This document shows, piece after piece, positions 1-11,369 of a stretch of DNA of 64,000 bases. The position numbers and the translations under genes were made by a program. The stretch is from the NCBI RefSeq assembly GCF_964204865.1, contig NC_135254.1, forward strand, positions 14,141,001-14,205,000. Reading direction: 5' to 3'. Source of the DNA: Styela clava (lineage: Eukaryota; Chordata; Ascidiacea; Stolidobranchia; Styelidae). Numbering within the stretch: position 1 is the stretch's first letter; every line of letters begins with the position of its first letter. Under the pieces are notes generated by a model. It was given only the letters and a program-made list of their open reading frames with translations, ran no database searches and was not told the DNA's origin.

Positions 1-79
1 CAACCAACGAACGAGAAGGAATGCGTGAATATGTCAACACGTTGTTGTAAGAAACGTCGGCATTGTGTCGTCATAATTT

Positions 80-347
80 CGGGGCTAGCCCCGATGATTT
101 AGTAAAAGAAACAGAAAACAAACGAGACAAGCGCGGCGAGTGGAAGATAAAAGAGAGAATACGATATACAATGAGCAACCGGGGCAAAATCGGCGTCGCC
201 CCGTCGACGTTCGACGAAGGCCTTGCGAGCGAAAAATGAACCAAGTCGGGAGAATATGGCTAGGGTAGACAGTCTGTGCAACCGATATTGAGGTATTTTT
301 CGAATATTTTTCATTATACCGAAAAAACAACCGGGGCATTGCCCCGG
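80..347. repeat. GC-rich palindrome pair, possible small MITE
   Basis: Two short perfect GC-rich palindromes, CGGGGCTAGCCCCG at 80-93 and CCGGGGCATTGCCCCGG at 331-347, sit about 250 bp apart in otherwise AT-rich sequence. A related GGGGC...GCCCCG stretch lies near 181-207 between them. The arrangement looks like the ends of a small inverted-repeat element, but I see no clear target duplication. The rest of 1-875 shows no gene I can support. Confidence 0.3.
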
Positions 348-875
348 TGGGCTCTATTGGCGCGCCGCCACTGGTTTACTATCTATAACTGTTCTATTCT
401 TAATTATATAGCCAATGCGAGTTCAGAAAAGACTCAGTGAATGATACACACAAGATTTAATACAGCATAACAAAAGACTTAACTATAACAGTATGATCAA
501 AACAAAGCAGTACCGCACGCCAGATAAACATTCGACAAGTGTGCGGGCGGATCGCGTACGAGTCTGGCAGTTGATTACTTTCTCGGGACTTCTCGTTACA
601 TGTAAACAATGGCCAGACGCGTATACAACAATAACCTAACCTGCTGTTCTTTTGTATTTGTCCGTTGTTAAGTCAGTCCATTGTTCCATATTGAATATGG
701 GTGAAGTATTCTGTGGAGTTATTGAAATTGTCATCTGATCTATGGTGACTGAAGATGTGGACAGTTTCCTGATAGCTCTTTCAATCCAATAATATACAGT
801 TCTCCCTTTCAGTGTTGAATTCACCTTAAAAAAATAATCTCCAAGACAGTTACATGTTCAAAGCAGAGAAATTTG

Positions 876-1163
876 CTAATATGATGATAATATATGTTGT
901 TTAAGTTTGGAACAAAATTCTGAGTTTGATTTTGAAATTTTGATGTCCCTAGGCAGGGAATTCCAAGCTTTTGGTCCACTTACTGCAACTGATTCTTGTG
1001 AAATACTTTTACTGACAAATGGAATGAAAATTATAGGCGATGAACAATATCGAATATGGTTTTCTATCAGAGAGTGGTATAGAGATATTAAACAAGATGT
1101 ATTCAAATTGTTGGCTATTTTCGTAATGGCACTGAGAGACGACCTTGTATTCGTTAGAACCAT
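876..1163 (-). pseudogene. Non-LTR retrotransposon reverse transcriptase C-terminal relic
   Basis: The minus-strand reading frame contains two motifs typical of the C-terminal end of LINE-type reverse transcriptases. One is LYHSLIENHIRYC, which matches the thumb motif usually seen as LYYSLIxPxLxYC. The other is SGPKAWNSLPRDIKISKS followed by SKLKQHIL, which matches the SVxGPKLWNSLP...FKxxLKxxLL ending. The segment between the motifs is shorter than in intact elements, so an internal deletion is likely. No endonuclease or catalytic FADD box is visible nearby. This is a dead fragment, not a working gene. Confidence 0.7.
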
Positions 1164-1637
1164 ATTGGTGTGTACTGTACCTTGATTTGTTTTGATAATG
1201 TGAAAATAGACACGTGATTATAACCATGTGATAGAACATGCAAACAAATAACGTGACCTTTACACCTATTGTTGCCTACGGAGTGTGTTTTTCTCTGGAC
1301 TGTACTGACAAATAGGTCTCAGTTGGTCCATAACCAATCAAAAACCGCTCAACTGCTGACGAAAATTTGGGCACAGGTTCCCGATGTTCTGACTCGCAAC
1401 TTTTAGAAGTCTTAAATTGTGGGCTCGACGAATTTGAAATTTCTATCCAAATCCGAGAAATTAAAAAAACGCCTCTAAATCAAATATCAGCATAAATATA
1501 TATATATATTCGGGTTCCACGATCATGGTTTTAGTTAGATGTATGTCTAGTATTTAATGAAACAGCGTCAGCGTGGAAAGAAATTAAACGTTTTAATTTG
1601 AAAATTATTTTTTTAAAAACGATTTCTCAAAACAAGG
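1164..1637. other. No gene seen
   Basis: This stretch is AT-rich and holds no convincing exon. The part from about 1536 belongs to a dispersed repeat also found near 4475-4650: both copies share a GTATGTCTAGTATTTAA block and then the AACAAGGCCTC block. Confidence 0.4.
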
Positions 1638-1963
1638 CCTCACCAGCCCTCACATATAAATGGAGAACAAATGTTGAAAAGTTGCGAGTGAATTACAATG
1701 TATATATAAATGTATTCAATATATCATAACGGAAATTTAGAAATTGCTTAGAAGAGTGAGTATCCTAAGCGATTAAAGAGTCTTGCTGCATACTATATTT
1801 CCTCACCAGCCCTCACATATAAATGGAGAACAAATGTTGAAAAGTTGCGAGTGAATTACAATGTATATATAAATGTATTCAATATATCATAACGGAAATT
1901 TAGAAATTGCTTAGAAGAGTGAGTATCCTAAGCGATTAAAGAGTCTTGCTGCATACTATATTT
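1638..1963. repeat. Exact tandem duplication, 2 x 163 bp
   Basis: Unit 1 (1638-1800) and unit 2 (1801-1963) read identically base for base, each starting CCTCACCAGCCCTCACATAT and ending in TACTATATTT. CCT at 1964-1966 continues the periodicity by three bases. The lack of any difference implies a very recent duplication, a gene-conversion event, or an assembly artefact. A diverged single copy of part of the unit, with its leading flank, occurs near 4475-4650. Confidence 0.95.
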
Positions 1964-1966
1964 CCT

Positions 1967-3490
1967 ATTTACGTGCATAGAAAAGGTTGTAAAGTAGAAA
2001 TATGAATTCTCCAAGCTGCTGCTTAGTTGCCACATGACGCAGGGTGGCAAACGAACAAAAGGGCGTTGTTCGCTAGATTTATAAGCCCTTTTACTTGTTT
2101 CTTCTTCACGTGAATGGATATGCAAAACTCTTGACCTGGTATATCATCATAGTTCTTAGTCCCGCAATTTCTATCCAAAAGATAGTATTTTTATTTTCTC
2201 GGGGCTATTTGGTGTGATGGAAGTTCAGAAAAAAATTTAAACTTGAACTTATTAGATGGGGAAATATGTTTTCTTCGAAGTGGTAAAAAATATACCGATC
2301 ACAGACAATGCAGTCGGCTTGACGGAAATAATATTTTGGTAAGGACAACAATAAGATGATCAAAAGCGGTTATTACAAGAAAACAAAAACCTACTGGAAC
2401 CGTTTCGATCTAATTCACGTTTTTTTTTTATAATCAGGTATAATGTTGAAGATTTTCAAGAATGAATTTATAACTTTCAAATCATGAACTATTTCCGTTA
2501 ACTGAGAATGAAAGTTGCGGATTATAAATTTTAGCTCCCGGCGTAATCAAACTGTATTAAACATCTTAGCAGGTTTGTTGGTCGTATTCATATCAGACGA
2601 AAGCCGACGCTTCGGGCCTTAATAAACATTTCTCAATGTCAATATACATATGCTATCATTTCTAAGGCACAGCGGATTTGAACGTTAATAGCGGACAGGA
2701 GGAGTGATTTAGAAATTATTCAAAATACCGATATTCCACGCAAAAACTAGCAATAAATAAAACAACGCAATAATACATGTCTCACACTGCATGTGCCTTA
2801 GGTTGTTCACGCTAGCCTAATATCGCATTTTTTATGGTCTACTGATTTTGGTCTTGGAATTATGGTCCTACATCCGGGGCTTTGCTCAGCTGCTTTCTAG
2901 GATTTTCGGTGTGAAGTGCGCTTATCTCAGTTTAGGGTTAGTAATGCTAAATTTTGTGGGTTTCTGGCTTATATGGGTTTCATTAGACAAACTTTATAGT
3001 TGTATGATTTTATATTGTTGCAGATTTTGTTGTTCTATGTACGCTGAACGTTGTTAATCGTTTGCTATAATAACTGATATCTCAATTTTGCATTGCCGTT
3101 TGCCATCTTCAATCTTTACAAAGAAAATTACATTGCTGCATTGGTTTTCGTTTCTACAACTTGTGTTCTGTGTGTTTCACTGGATTGGGTCATCGCTGTC
3201 AGTTTTTCAGTTCAAGGTAAACGCATTTCAACCAGCAAACTGGCAAACCAGAGAATTAGGCAACATCAAATCTTAAATTATCAATAGAAAACGCTGGCAC
3301 CTCAAGGGGTCTGGCGTGGGATAGTTCTAAATGATCACTGTCCTGAACATCGTATTTCATATGATTTCAATAATAGACACTATAATAGACTTGAAAAAAA
3401 GCCAAAAAGCCAAACGGAAATTCTGACGCCAAACGCGTTTGAAAAAAGCCAAAAATGGCAAATTTGGCGTTAAAAAAGCCAATATGGCAA
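1967..3490. other. No gene assigned; T-rich stretch and GCCAAA-rich stretch
   Basis: I see no convincing exon. Positions 2830-3280 are unusually T-rich on the plus strand and contain short hydrophobic reading frames (2848-3057 and 3093-3287), one ending in a plausible CAAG|GTAAAC donor, but they match no family I know. Positions 3390-3490 hold repeated GCCAAA/TTTGGC motifs in both orientations next to the palindromic element that follows. Confidence 0.3.
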
Positions 3491-3500
3491 CCCTGGTTTT

Positions 3501-3979
3501 GACCAACGGCCGGCGGGTCTCATGTAGTTTCTTACCTAACATACTTCTAGTGGGTGTAACATGACAATTTTTTTACATATCAATCCTAACCCCCACCTGA
3601 CCACACCATCCAAAAATTACGTCACTACGACGTCACAGTGACGTAATAGAGCCCTTCAAACTATGCGAACTGTCATCCAAGACGCGCAGACGAGAACCCG
3701 AAATCGAACAGCCATTTCTCTCGTTTTCTCGTCGCAACGATCCCGATAGGAGAGAGGTCGTTGACGTCAGTCAGTTCTTTATCGTCGGCGCCGATGCTAT
3801 TTCGGGCGATCGTACGAGTATTTGGCAAGCTCTATGACGTGATTTTGACGTCGTAGTGACGTAATTTTTGGATGGCGTAGTCAGGTGAGGGTTAGGATTG
3901 GCATGTTAAAAAATTGTTATGCTACGCCTACTAGAAGTACGTTAGGTACGAAACTACACGAGACCCCGGCCGGCAACCA
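3501..3979. mobile_element. Foldback (long-TIR) MITE with TGACGT motifs
   Basis: The left arm (about 3501-3653) and right arm (about 3829-3979) are imperfect inverted repeats of about 150 bp each. Matching blocks include GTCTCxTGTAGTTTC, TACCTAAC, TACTTCTAGT, CAATCCTAACC and CCATCCAAAAATTACGTCAC. The arms and the loop carry several TGACGT half-sites and one full TGACGTCA near 3762-3770. No protein is encoded. I see no unambiguous target-site duplication, so the superfamily is not assigned. Confidence 0.75.
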
Positions 3980-4249
3980 ACTTGCCTAATGTTAAGTAAA
4001 CAAGTTCATGGACGCCATCTTGTGCCATATTGGGGAAACGCGAAACAATGGAGTCTTATGGGAAATTTTCGTCGTGTTGTTGTACTGAATCGAATAAGTC
4101 AGCTGTTATAAGGGCTAGAATGAAGTCGAAGGGTGGTTTTTGAACTTTAAGCTATATGCTACCTAAATATATAACGCAATTAAGAATAAAAAACTATTCA
4201 ATGCGTTAAATTTGACTACAAACACAACGTAGAACCATTGTTGTCATTT

Positions 4250-4680
4250 TCCGCAAGAGAGAGAGATTTATTTCCACAAACAATTAAAAAAAATTATATT
4301 AAATAATATCGATAATTTTTATAGAGTTAGACTATAATGAAAACAATGAAAAACAGTATAAAACAATATTGATAATTTTTATAGAAGTAATCCAATTTAC
4401 ACAATGTTTTGTGTTGGCCAGTATGCGAGACTGTTGAAGGTTATCGAGTTTCCTGACCAATTTAACCGTTTTACCTATATGTATGTCTAGTATTTAAATG
4501 AAATAACGTTAGTAATCTGTTGCATGTGTTTTAATTTGAAAACTATTTATTTTATAAACGATTTCTTAAAAACAAGGCCTCTCCCACCCTCACATAAAAA
4601 TGAAAAACCATCGATGGTGAATTACAAAAAGGAAATTTAGAAATTGCTTAGTATTTTGACCATCATCGACGACGCATAAA
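4250..4680. repeat. Dispersed repeats, diverged copies
   Basis: Positions 4250-4455 resemble 56805-56940: both have a TTTCCACAAACAAT block, an AAAACAATATT block, ATTGTTTTGTGT or ATGTTTTGTGT, then GGCCAGTA. Positions 4475-4680 resemble 1536-1745. The surrounding sequence from 3980 to 5147 shows no other feature that I can support. Confidence 0.6.
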
Positions 4681-5147
4681 CTATGCCCCATTCTCAGCTA
4701 TGTAATTTTTGGCAAATATTCACTTTACAAATTAATATATATTCCATTTCGCCTGCACATTATGTCAAATAATTTATAAACGAAAAAATAAATTCATATT
4801 CTTTTGCACCGTACTGTGCAAGTCATCATAATATAACTGTGTTATCTGCAACCCTTTATAATTTGTACACATTACTCATGTGATCCTATCCTAAGTTTAT
4901 AACCAAAAAACAATATTCGGTAGAGCAAACACGGTGTCACAGGACCGGTTAATTATTTCTTCGTATTAACCCCTTCAACACGAGTGAATAACTCAGACGC
5001 CCAGTTGTGAACATCGGATAGCGCTATGTTTGTGATTTTTCTCTGCATTAATTTGCCTTCCTCTCTCTAAATGTTAATTCGTTCTACCTGCTAAGTGGAT
5101 ATAACGACCTGAGCTGCAAAGAATACTCGCATTACTCAAAATACAAA

Positions 5148-8100
5148 ATGCTGAAAATACTTCTGCTCCTCTCTTTGTCAAGCGTTGTTGTGTTCGCTCA
5201 AGAACACCATTGTGGTAAGTAATATATATTTATATATTATTCTTACTCTTATCACGTTAATTAAATACGATACCTAGTTCATAAATCAATTTTGATTGAA
5301 ATAAGATGTATTATCTCAACTCCCAAACCTGCCTGCCACGAAGTGTGCTTATGGATCGTTTTGCCATTATGTTGTTGTTAATGATCTTCACTTATTTTTG
5401 TGAAAATCTATCTTTGACTTCTAGACCAATTGCTTAGAAATTTTCGATGGTTAAAGATTGTGTTTGTCAGGGCTATTACTTTTATTTATTTCGACTCTAT
5501 GGGATTCGTTTTTTGTGTGTGATGACGTCATTGAAAATAAAATTGTACATCGCGCCTGCTGCCTGGTGCCGTGATCGCACCTCAGCGATCTGGTATTAAG
5601 CCTACCGACACTCTAATAGATTTAATTTTACTTAGATTTTGCCTTCGTGTCCTCATCTTCGAGCATTTCTGTTTTGATTTACATACCTAAGTTGTTTTTC
5701 TGACAGTCTGAAATGGTGGAAGGAAGTCTCTTGTAATTTATTTAGTCTTCAAATGCTACGCTCAATTCAATAAGCATTTGAAAAAAAGAGTAAACAACAC
5801 ACCGGCGTTTAGTCACTCGTCCTAATCCCTCTTGAAACAGCGCCTATGTTTTTAATTTAAAAAACACATTTAAATTTAAATTAGTAATCTATAAACAGAA
5901 AAAGTCATTGCATAATACGTTTTTATTTCAGCTGCGCCATCATACTTTGAAGCCACAATACTGCAAGTGAGTATACATTATGTATGTTTATGAAGATTTT
6001 AAAATCGCCACAACACGTGGAGATCACGATTCACGAGCCAAAGTACGATTTTTTGCTAGCAACCGGTACCATTTCCGTGGCTATATATTACTAAATCACA
6101 CTTTTGTATCCGATAGCAACAAACTCCAAAAAATTTTGGCCTGTTTTTAAATTCTGAAGATTGTTGGATTGAGCTCAATTTTTCTCTCATTTCATTATTC
6201 ATTCCAGTATGACCATTACACCAATTACTATCGTCGAGGGAAAATCTTCTACGATGCATTCCGCAAACGTGTGCGTCTGATTGAAAAGACGTCAGAGATG
6301 GGAACCAGACCTACTGTGGATATGCTCCTTCTTTTCGAAGAGGTACAATTATTAAATAACAAAATTTGGACTTCCTGAAGTATGCGCACTAAGATGGCGC
6401 ACAACCTGAACTCAGGTTGTGTACCAGGTTATGCGACATCTTGGTGCGCATACTTCAGGAGAACCCAAAATTTATACGAGCACTCGCAAATACAATTATG
6501 ATCAAAAAATCAATATACTAACAATAAGAAGATTAAATAAAATGAACATATTTGCGAAATATTTACAACGAACAGTTTGGAGTTGACAAATGTTCGTTAC
6601 CATATCAACACGTAGGCTATTTGTATTTGGTCCAACGTCGGTTATTGTTCGGCAAGTTTTAATTTGCGAATAACATGTTTGATGTAAAATGTATCGATAT
6701 TTTTACCAAAGTGTTATTGTTACCATGTAAACAGAAAAAGAACTACACAATAAACATGAAAACTGGAAAGTGCCATCAGTCTCAAACCGAAAGCGAATTT
6801 CATCGCATTGGAATAGAAAAAGGAGATCACTTCGCTCAAGATATGACAATCGGCGTTCTTCCGCATGATGGAGTCGAACTTAGCGTATGGATCAGATATG
6901 AGAATACAACATCTTCGCAAGGTGCGATGTAACGTTTATCGTTGCTTTTTGTCAGAAAAGAGTTTTTTTGCATAACTAAAATTTAAATTACATCTTGATA
7001 ACACTATTCATGCATCGATCTCCTGCCACCTTGTGGCCTTTTCTTTAGCACAAATTCTCGAAATGCCGTTACGTTCTTCCGCCCTGAATTTTATTGTAAA
7101 GTATTCAATAATTGAATTTCATCAATATTTTAGTATACAATCCTTTTCAGGAATGCACATTCACGAATTTACCCACGATCATTGCATACCGTTCTATCAT
7201 TCATTTGAAGGTTCCCATGATGGACATAAGGTACATTATCACAGTAGGTAAGAAATGTCCCAACCATCCTTTATTTCAACATATAGCCCTTTAATTGAGG
7301 AATTTTGTCCTTGTCTTTTATTAATGAAGTTATAAAGGACGATAACTAACATTCATTCAAGCATCGCATTTACTATAAGATCGTCCTATAATGACATTAC
7401 TGAATATCATATAGAGAACAAATGCGTAACTGCATTAAAGAACCGATGAATTATTTAAGTTATTTTAAATCAATTTAATCATTGTCATTTATTATCTCCA
7501 AGTCTGGCAGTAAATTAAGTTGAAACTTATGGATCTATGTCACAGCCTCCTTTATTGAAATTTGTCAAGGTTGGCAACCCCACTTGCACTATGCATTAAA
7601 TAAAATTCTATATATATATATATTACAAATTGATAACGTAAACCTTTCGAAATTCCTAAATTTGAGTTACTGAATTCAAAATCAACCTTAGAGTTCCAGG
7701 GATTTCCAATCACCCCCAAATGACTCGTACCGCCAACACGCCCAGCAATATTCAATGCTAACATTGTTGTTAGAAATGGCAGTACAAGCTGAATACATCA
7801 GTAGATTAACCAAATGTTCATCAATAAAGGTTATACAGTAATGATTAAATCCGTTTGTTCTTCTATCCGACCAATCGTTATATAATTGAAGGCAAAAAGT
7901 AGATTTGTAAAAATTCTATGGTCATTCCCAGTTTCGATTTATTGCCTTGGAGGTTTCACCTAAGTTATTTCTATCTACTGAGAAATGCACAGGGCTGAAT
8001 TAGTAAATTTTGAATTTAAGGGGGCTTGTATGTAACATAACTATTAATAGGACCTATTAACATTCCGTCATATATCCCTGTATAATAATCCTATCCAAGC

Positions 8101-8304
8101 CGAGCTCAGATATATTTGTACAAATTTCATAAATATGCATAACTTTCGAATATTCACGGTTCCAAGTTATTCAAACACCCAATATAATTTTTATTTATTT
8201 TTTGCAGCTATTTCAACGTCGTGACGCAAGTATCTGATCCAGATATATTCATGGTTCCAAAAGAATGTTACGTACGATTTGACGCGCCAATACCGATGCC
8301 GTAG
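5148..8304 (+). CDS. Ependymin-related secreted glycoprotein (EPDR family), six exons
   Basis: Exons 5148-5214, 5932-5966, 6208-6342, 6735-6921, 7151-7247 and 8208-8304 (stop TAG) join in frame at GT-AG borders and give 205 residues, normal for the ependymin family. Residues 1-18 are a signal peptide (MLKILLLLSLSSVVVFAQ), so the product is secreted. Family hallmarks are spaced Cys residues in HHC, TGKCHQ, DHCIPF and PKECYV, the RGKIFYDAFRKRVRLIE strand, and a YENTT segment. NYT and NTT are candidate N-glycosylation sites. Ependymins are calcium-sensitive extracellular proteins first known from fish brain fluid; invertebrate members occur in many tissues and their ligands are poorly known. The start is fixed by the signal peptide. 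Exon 2 is only 35 nt. A foldback MITE lies 25 bp past the exon 3 donor. Confidence 0.9.
6368..6466. mobile_element. Foldback MITE copy 1 (7-bp TSD), in the ependymin-related intron 3
   Basis: The left end TCCTGAAGTATGCGCACTAA and right end TTGGTGCGCATACTTCAGGA are inverted copies of each other. The 99-bp element is flanked by a perfect 7-bp direct repeat AAAATTT (6361-6367 and 6467-6473). It belongs to the family seen at 30458, 43791 and 55119. Confidence 0.85.
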
Positions 8305-8483
8305 CTTCTCTAAATTGTAATAATATTGTTGATGTGTGCAAGATTAAATATGCAAAATCATGAGTTACGTATACCCGAACAATTTGCCATTGAAAATTAT
8401 TTATATCACTTACCTTTGATCATTTCTGTTTTTGGAATAATTACATATGTGCGTGCAAGATATATATACGAGTAGATACTATC

Positions 8484-8489
8484 AATAAA
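8484..8489 (+). promoter_or_regulatory. Poly(A) signal AATAAA of the ependymin-related gene
   Basis: AATAAA lies 180 bp after the TAG stop, in the expected position and strand for 3' end formation of the ependymin-related transcript. Confidence 0.6.
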
Positions 8490-11369
8490 AGTCTAAGTCC
8501 GTAAACACGATGTTTGTTGTTTACTAGTAATGGCTGGTCATTATCGGATCTTGTCTTTCATAAATTACTATTTTAGTAAAAGTTAAAAGTAGTTTTACTT
8601 TCGCCCTTATCGATGAGTCAATTTAATTCTGCGAGAGAAATAAAAAAAATCGTTCACACGTTACACTTTTAATAAATATTTTTTTCTCGACATAAAATTG
8701 TTTTTTCCGGCATATAGACATTTGATACAACTGTTTATTAGAAAGTCGATACATAATATGGAAACTACACTTATCGATTACTAGTGGAAATAAAATAGTT
8801 TCATGTTGTTTCCTCGCCCTACAAAAGAAAAAATTTATTTGGACCGTTATATCTCAACGCAATTCCTGGGTTGCTTTACAAGGGATTCATATATTACAGC
8901 GAAGCAACTTTTGTCAGAATTGCTAAGTTATAAGATCCAGATCTAAAATATGGTAATCCCCATTAGACCAAAAATGAAGCCTACTTATGTGCAAAGATTA
9001 AACTGACATGGTTGATTAGGTAAGAAAAGCTCTTTTCTAACCATCATAAATTTCATAAAAATCAAAAACCACTAAAATCAGCTCTCCAAATACCAGGATA
9101 AGCTCAAATAGCGGAAAACTATGAAGAAGTGGTTTCGTATCGTTAGACTCGGTAGAATTGTGTACACAACGTTTATTGTGTGGTAGATCATGGATGTTTA
9201 AAATTTAACATTTGGTGTTGCTTGACAAATTCCATTTCTCGGGACAGTAAGTAAGATCCGATGTGCAGGGTACATCAGGAACCACAAACATTGAATCTTA
9301 CAGCAGAGCCAGTGAGTTAGTTTCAGATTAGGATTTTGTGTTTATTTAACAAAACAAATATTTTGTCAAAATGCAGGATAGAATATTTACGAGCTAAAAA
9401 TATTTAACGCTGTTTATTTGCTCCATTTATTTCAAATTTGGGACCCAGAAAGATTTTCATATAAGCTTTAAGTTAATGGACAGAAAATTTGTTGGTCCGG
9501 ATACATTTATGAAATATATCACTTTTGTCTGGATCCTACAAAATATATTAGCATAGAAATTGAATATTACATTGGCAAAGATAATAAAGTAAATTAGTAA
9601 TTTATCGACCGTTAAACTTCTTGAACCAGAATACCACAATAAAATATTACAAATCCTAAAGAATTTCCTACCGAAAATAGGATAGAAAATAGCCACAGCA
9701 CATAAAATAGTTTATATTAGTTACACTTATTATCAATTTAAATATAACCAATATTAAATAAACATTTTATTCATGCTTATATATATAGTTTTATATTCAG
9801 CGCTGGCATAAAATGCCGAATTGCTCTACTGCCATACCCGTCCTTGAGGACGTGAAAAATTGTCAATAATAGAATGGTGTCCGTCTATCAAATGATACCT
9901 TTCTAGGATTCCTATCGTTGTCTTATTGAAATGCAAAACTTTATTTCAACTTTACAATACTCAAAATTAGACTTTGTGGCCTTGTAAAATATTTTACCTT
10001 TGTCCAAATGTCACGACTTGGTATTTTATGACATCTTGTCGAGGATTCGTCTACGTCCATATCAACAATATATTCACAGTCACGATTTTTGTTGCAACAG
10101 GTTAGCAAATTTGTAACATAATAGCGAAGTTCAAAATGTCGTTTATGATATGTTTACCATTCTGTCAGATACACTTTTATATGTATTCTACTATTATTGA
10201 AAAACGATCACTCAAAAGTCAGTAATGATGAATGACATCGAAGTTAAATAAATTTCAAAGAAAGGGATTTGCTTTTGTTCGTGCATCTGAAATCTTTACA
10301 TCGGTTAGTCTGTACAAACAGGGTTTTTTCAAAATTTAAAGTTATTTTGCTTCGTGCTTCTGATTCACGCATGGTTATGATTGCCGCAGAGTTTAACAAT
10401 GTTTTTTCGTTAGGGGCTAGACTAATTTGGTGAGTATAATAGTACAGATCTTATATATGGGCCAACTTTGTTTCTATACAGAATTGAAAAAGATTGAATG
10501 TATAAACAAGGTGCTCTGAATGCATGAGTGACTGAGAACAAAAAATTCATCATCTGAGCGCACCTTTTTTAGGAATAGCTCAAATAAATATTTTTGTTTT
10601 CGATTTCCACGAAGCGCTAAGGGGAGCTAATTTCGCTGCAAAGGCATTAGCCGAGCGACTTTAAATTTTTAAAGGGAATTATTTTACAAAATCAAATACC
10701 AAGCCGCTTAAAAAAAGTTGATTTGTGTACAATTATTTATTTATTTATAAAATTTAGAATAGAAGTTTGCAAGTAACTTTAAAAAATCCTAAACCAGAAG
10801 CACTGGTGTTTGACAGTTCATATGGATTTGAATGTGGGTCACTGTGTTTACCCTGATTAAAACAAATTTAAGATTTCAGATGTTAAGCAAAGTGTAACAA
10901 TTACAAGCAAAGTGTAAATTCGGAAGATAAAATTTCAGTCTCAAAACTTATAGTTAGTGTGTATTCTTTATATCATGCTATTCAAGTTCACTATGATATA
11001 CAATTTCTTTGTATCATAATGTAGAAAGCCCAGAAACAACTGAATAACAAATAAGTATTCTCGATGTAAATAAATAAAAGACGTGAGAAAGTTGTGATCA
11101 TATTTCAGAACCATCTTTAGAAAAAATTTGGAGAATACAGAAACAGATCTAACTAAATAATGTTAGGAAATATTTACTTTTGAAAAGTGAGTCAGCAGGT
11201 AAAGGTTTACAATCTTCCCATCATCGACAACAACACGAATTGAAATGCAGTTACAAGAAAAACTTCATAAGGGTAAATAGTAGCGATTCTTCAGCAACAC
11301 GGACTTGACATAATATGATCATTTTGTCTTACATCAGTGCATAATATTCTAATGTAAAACAAGTTAGCT
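8490..11369. other. Intergenic, no gene seen
   Basis: About 2.9 kb of AT-rich sequence between the ependymin-related and transporter genes. Open frames such as the one at 9457-9696 (minus) look random: they have no recognisable domain and no consistent splice sites. I see no element ends here. Confidence 0.4.

Noticed and set aside
907-1185. Plus-strand 92-residue frame
   Set aside because: It is the antisense shadow of the reverse transcriptase relic on the minus strand.
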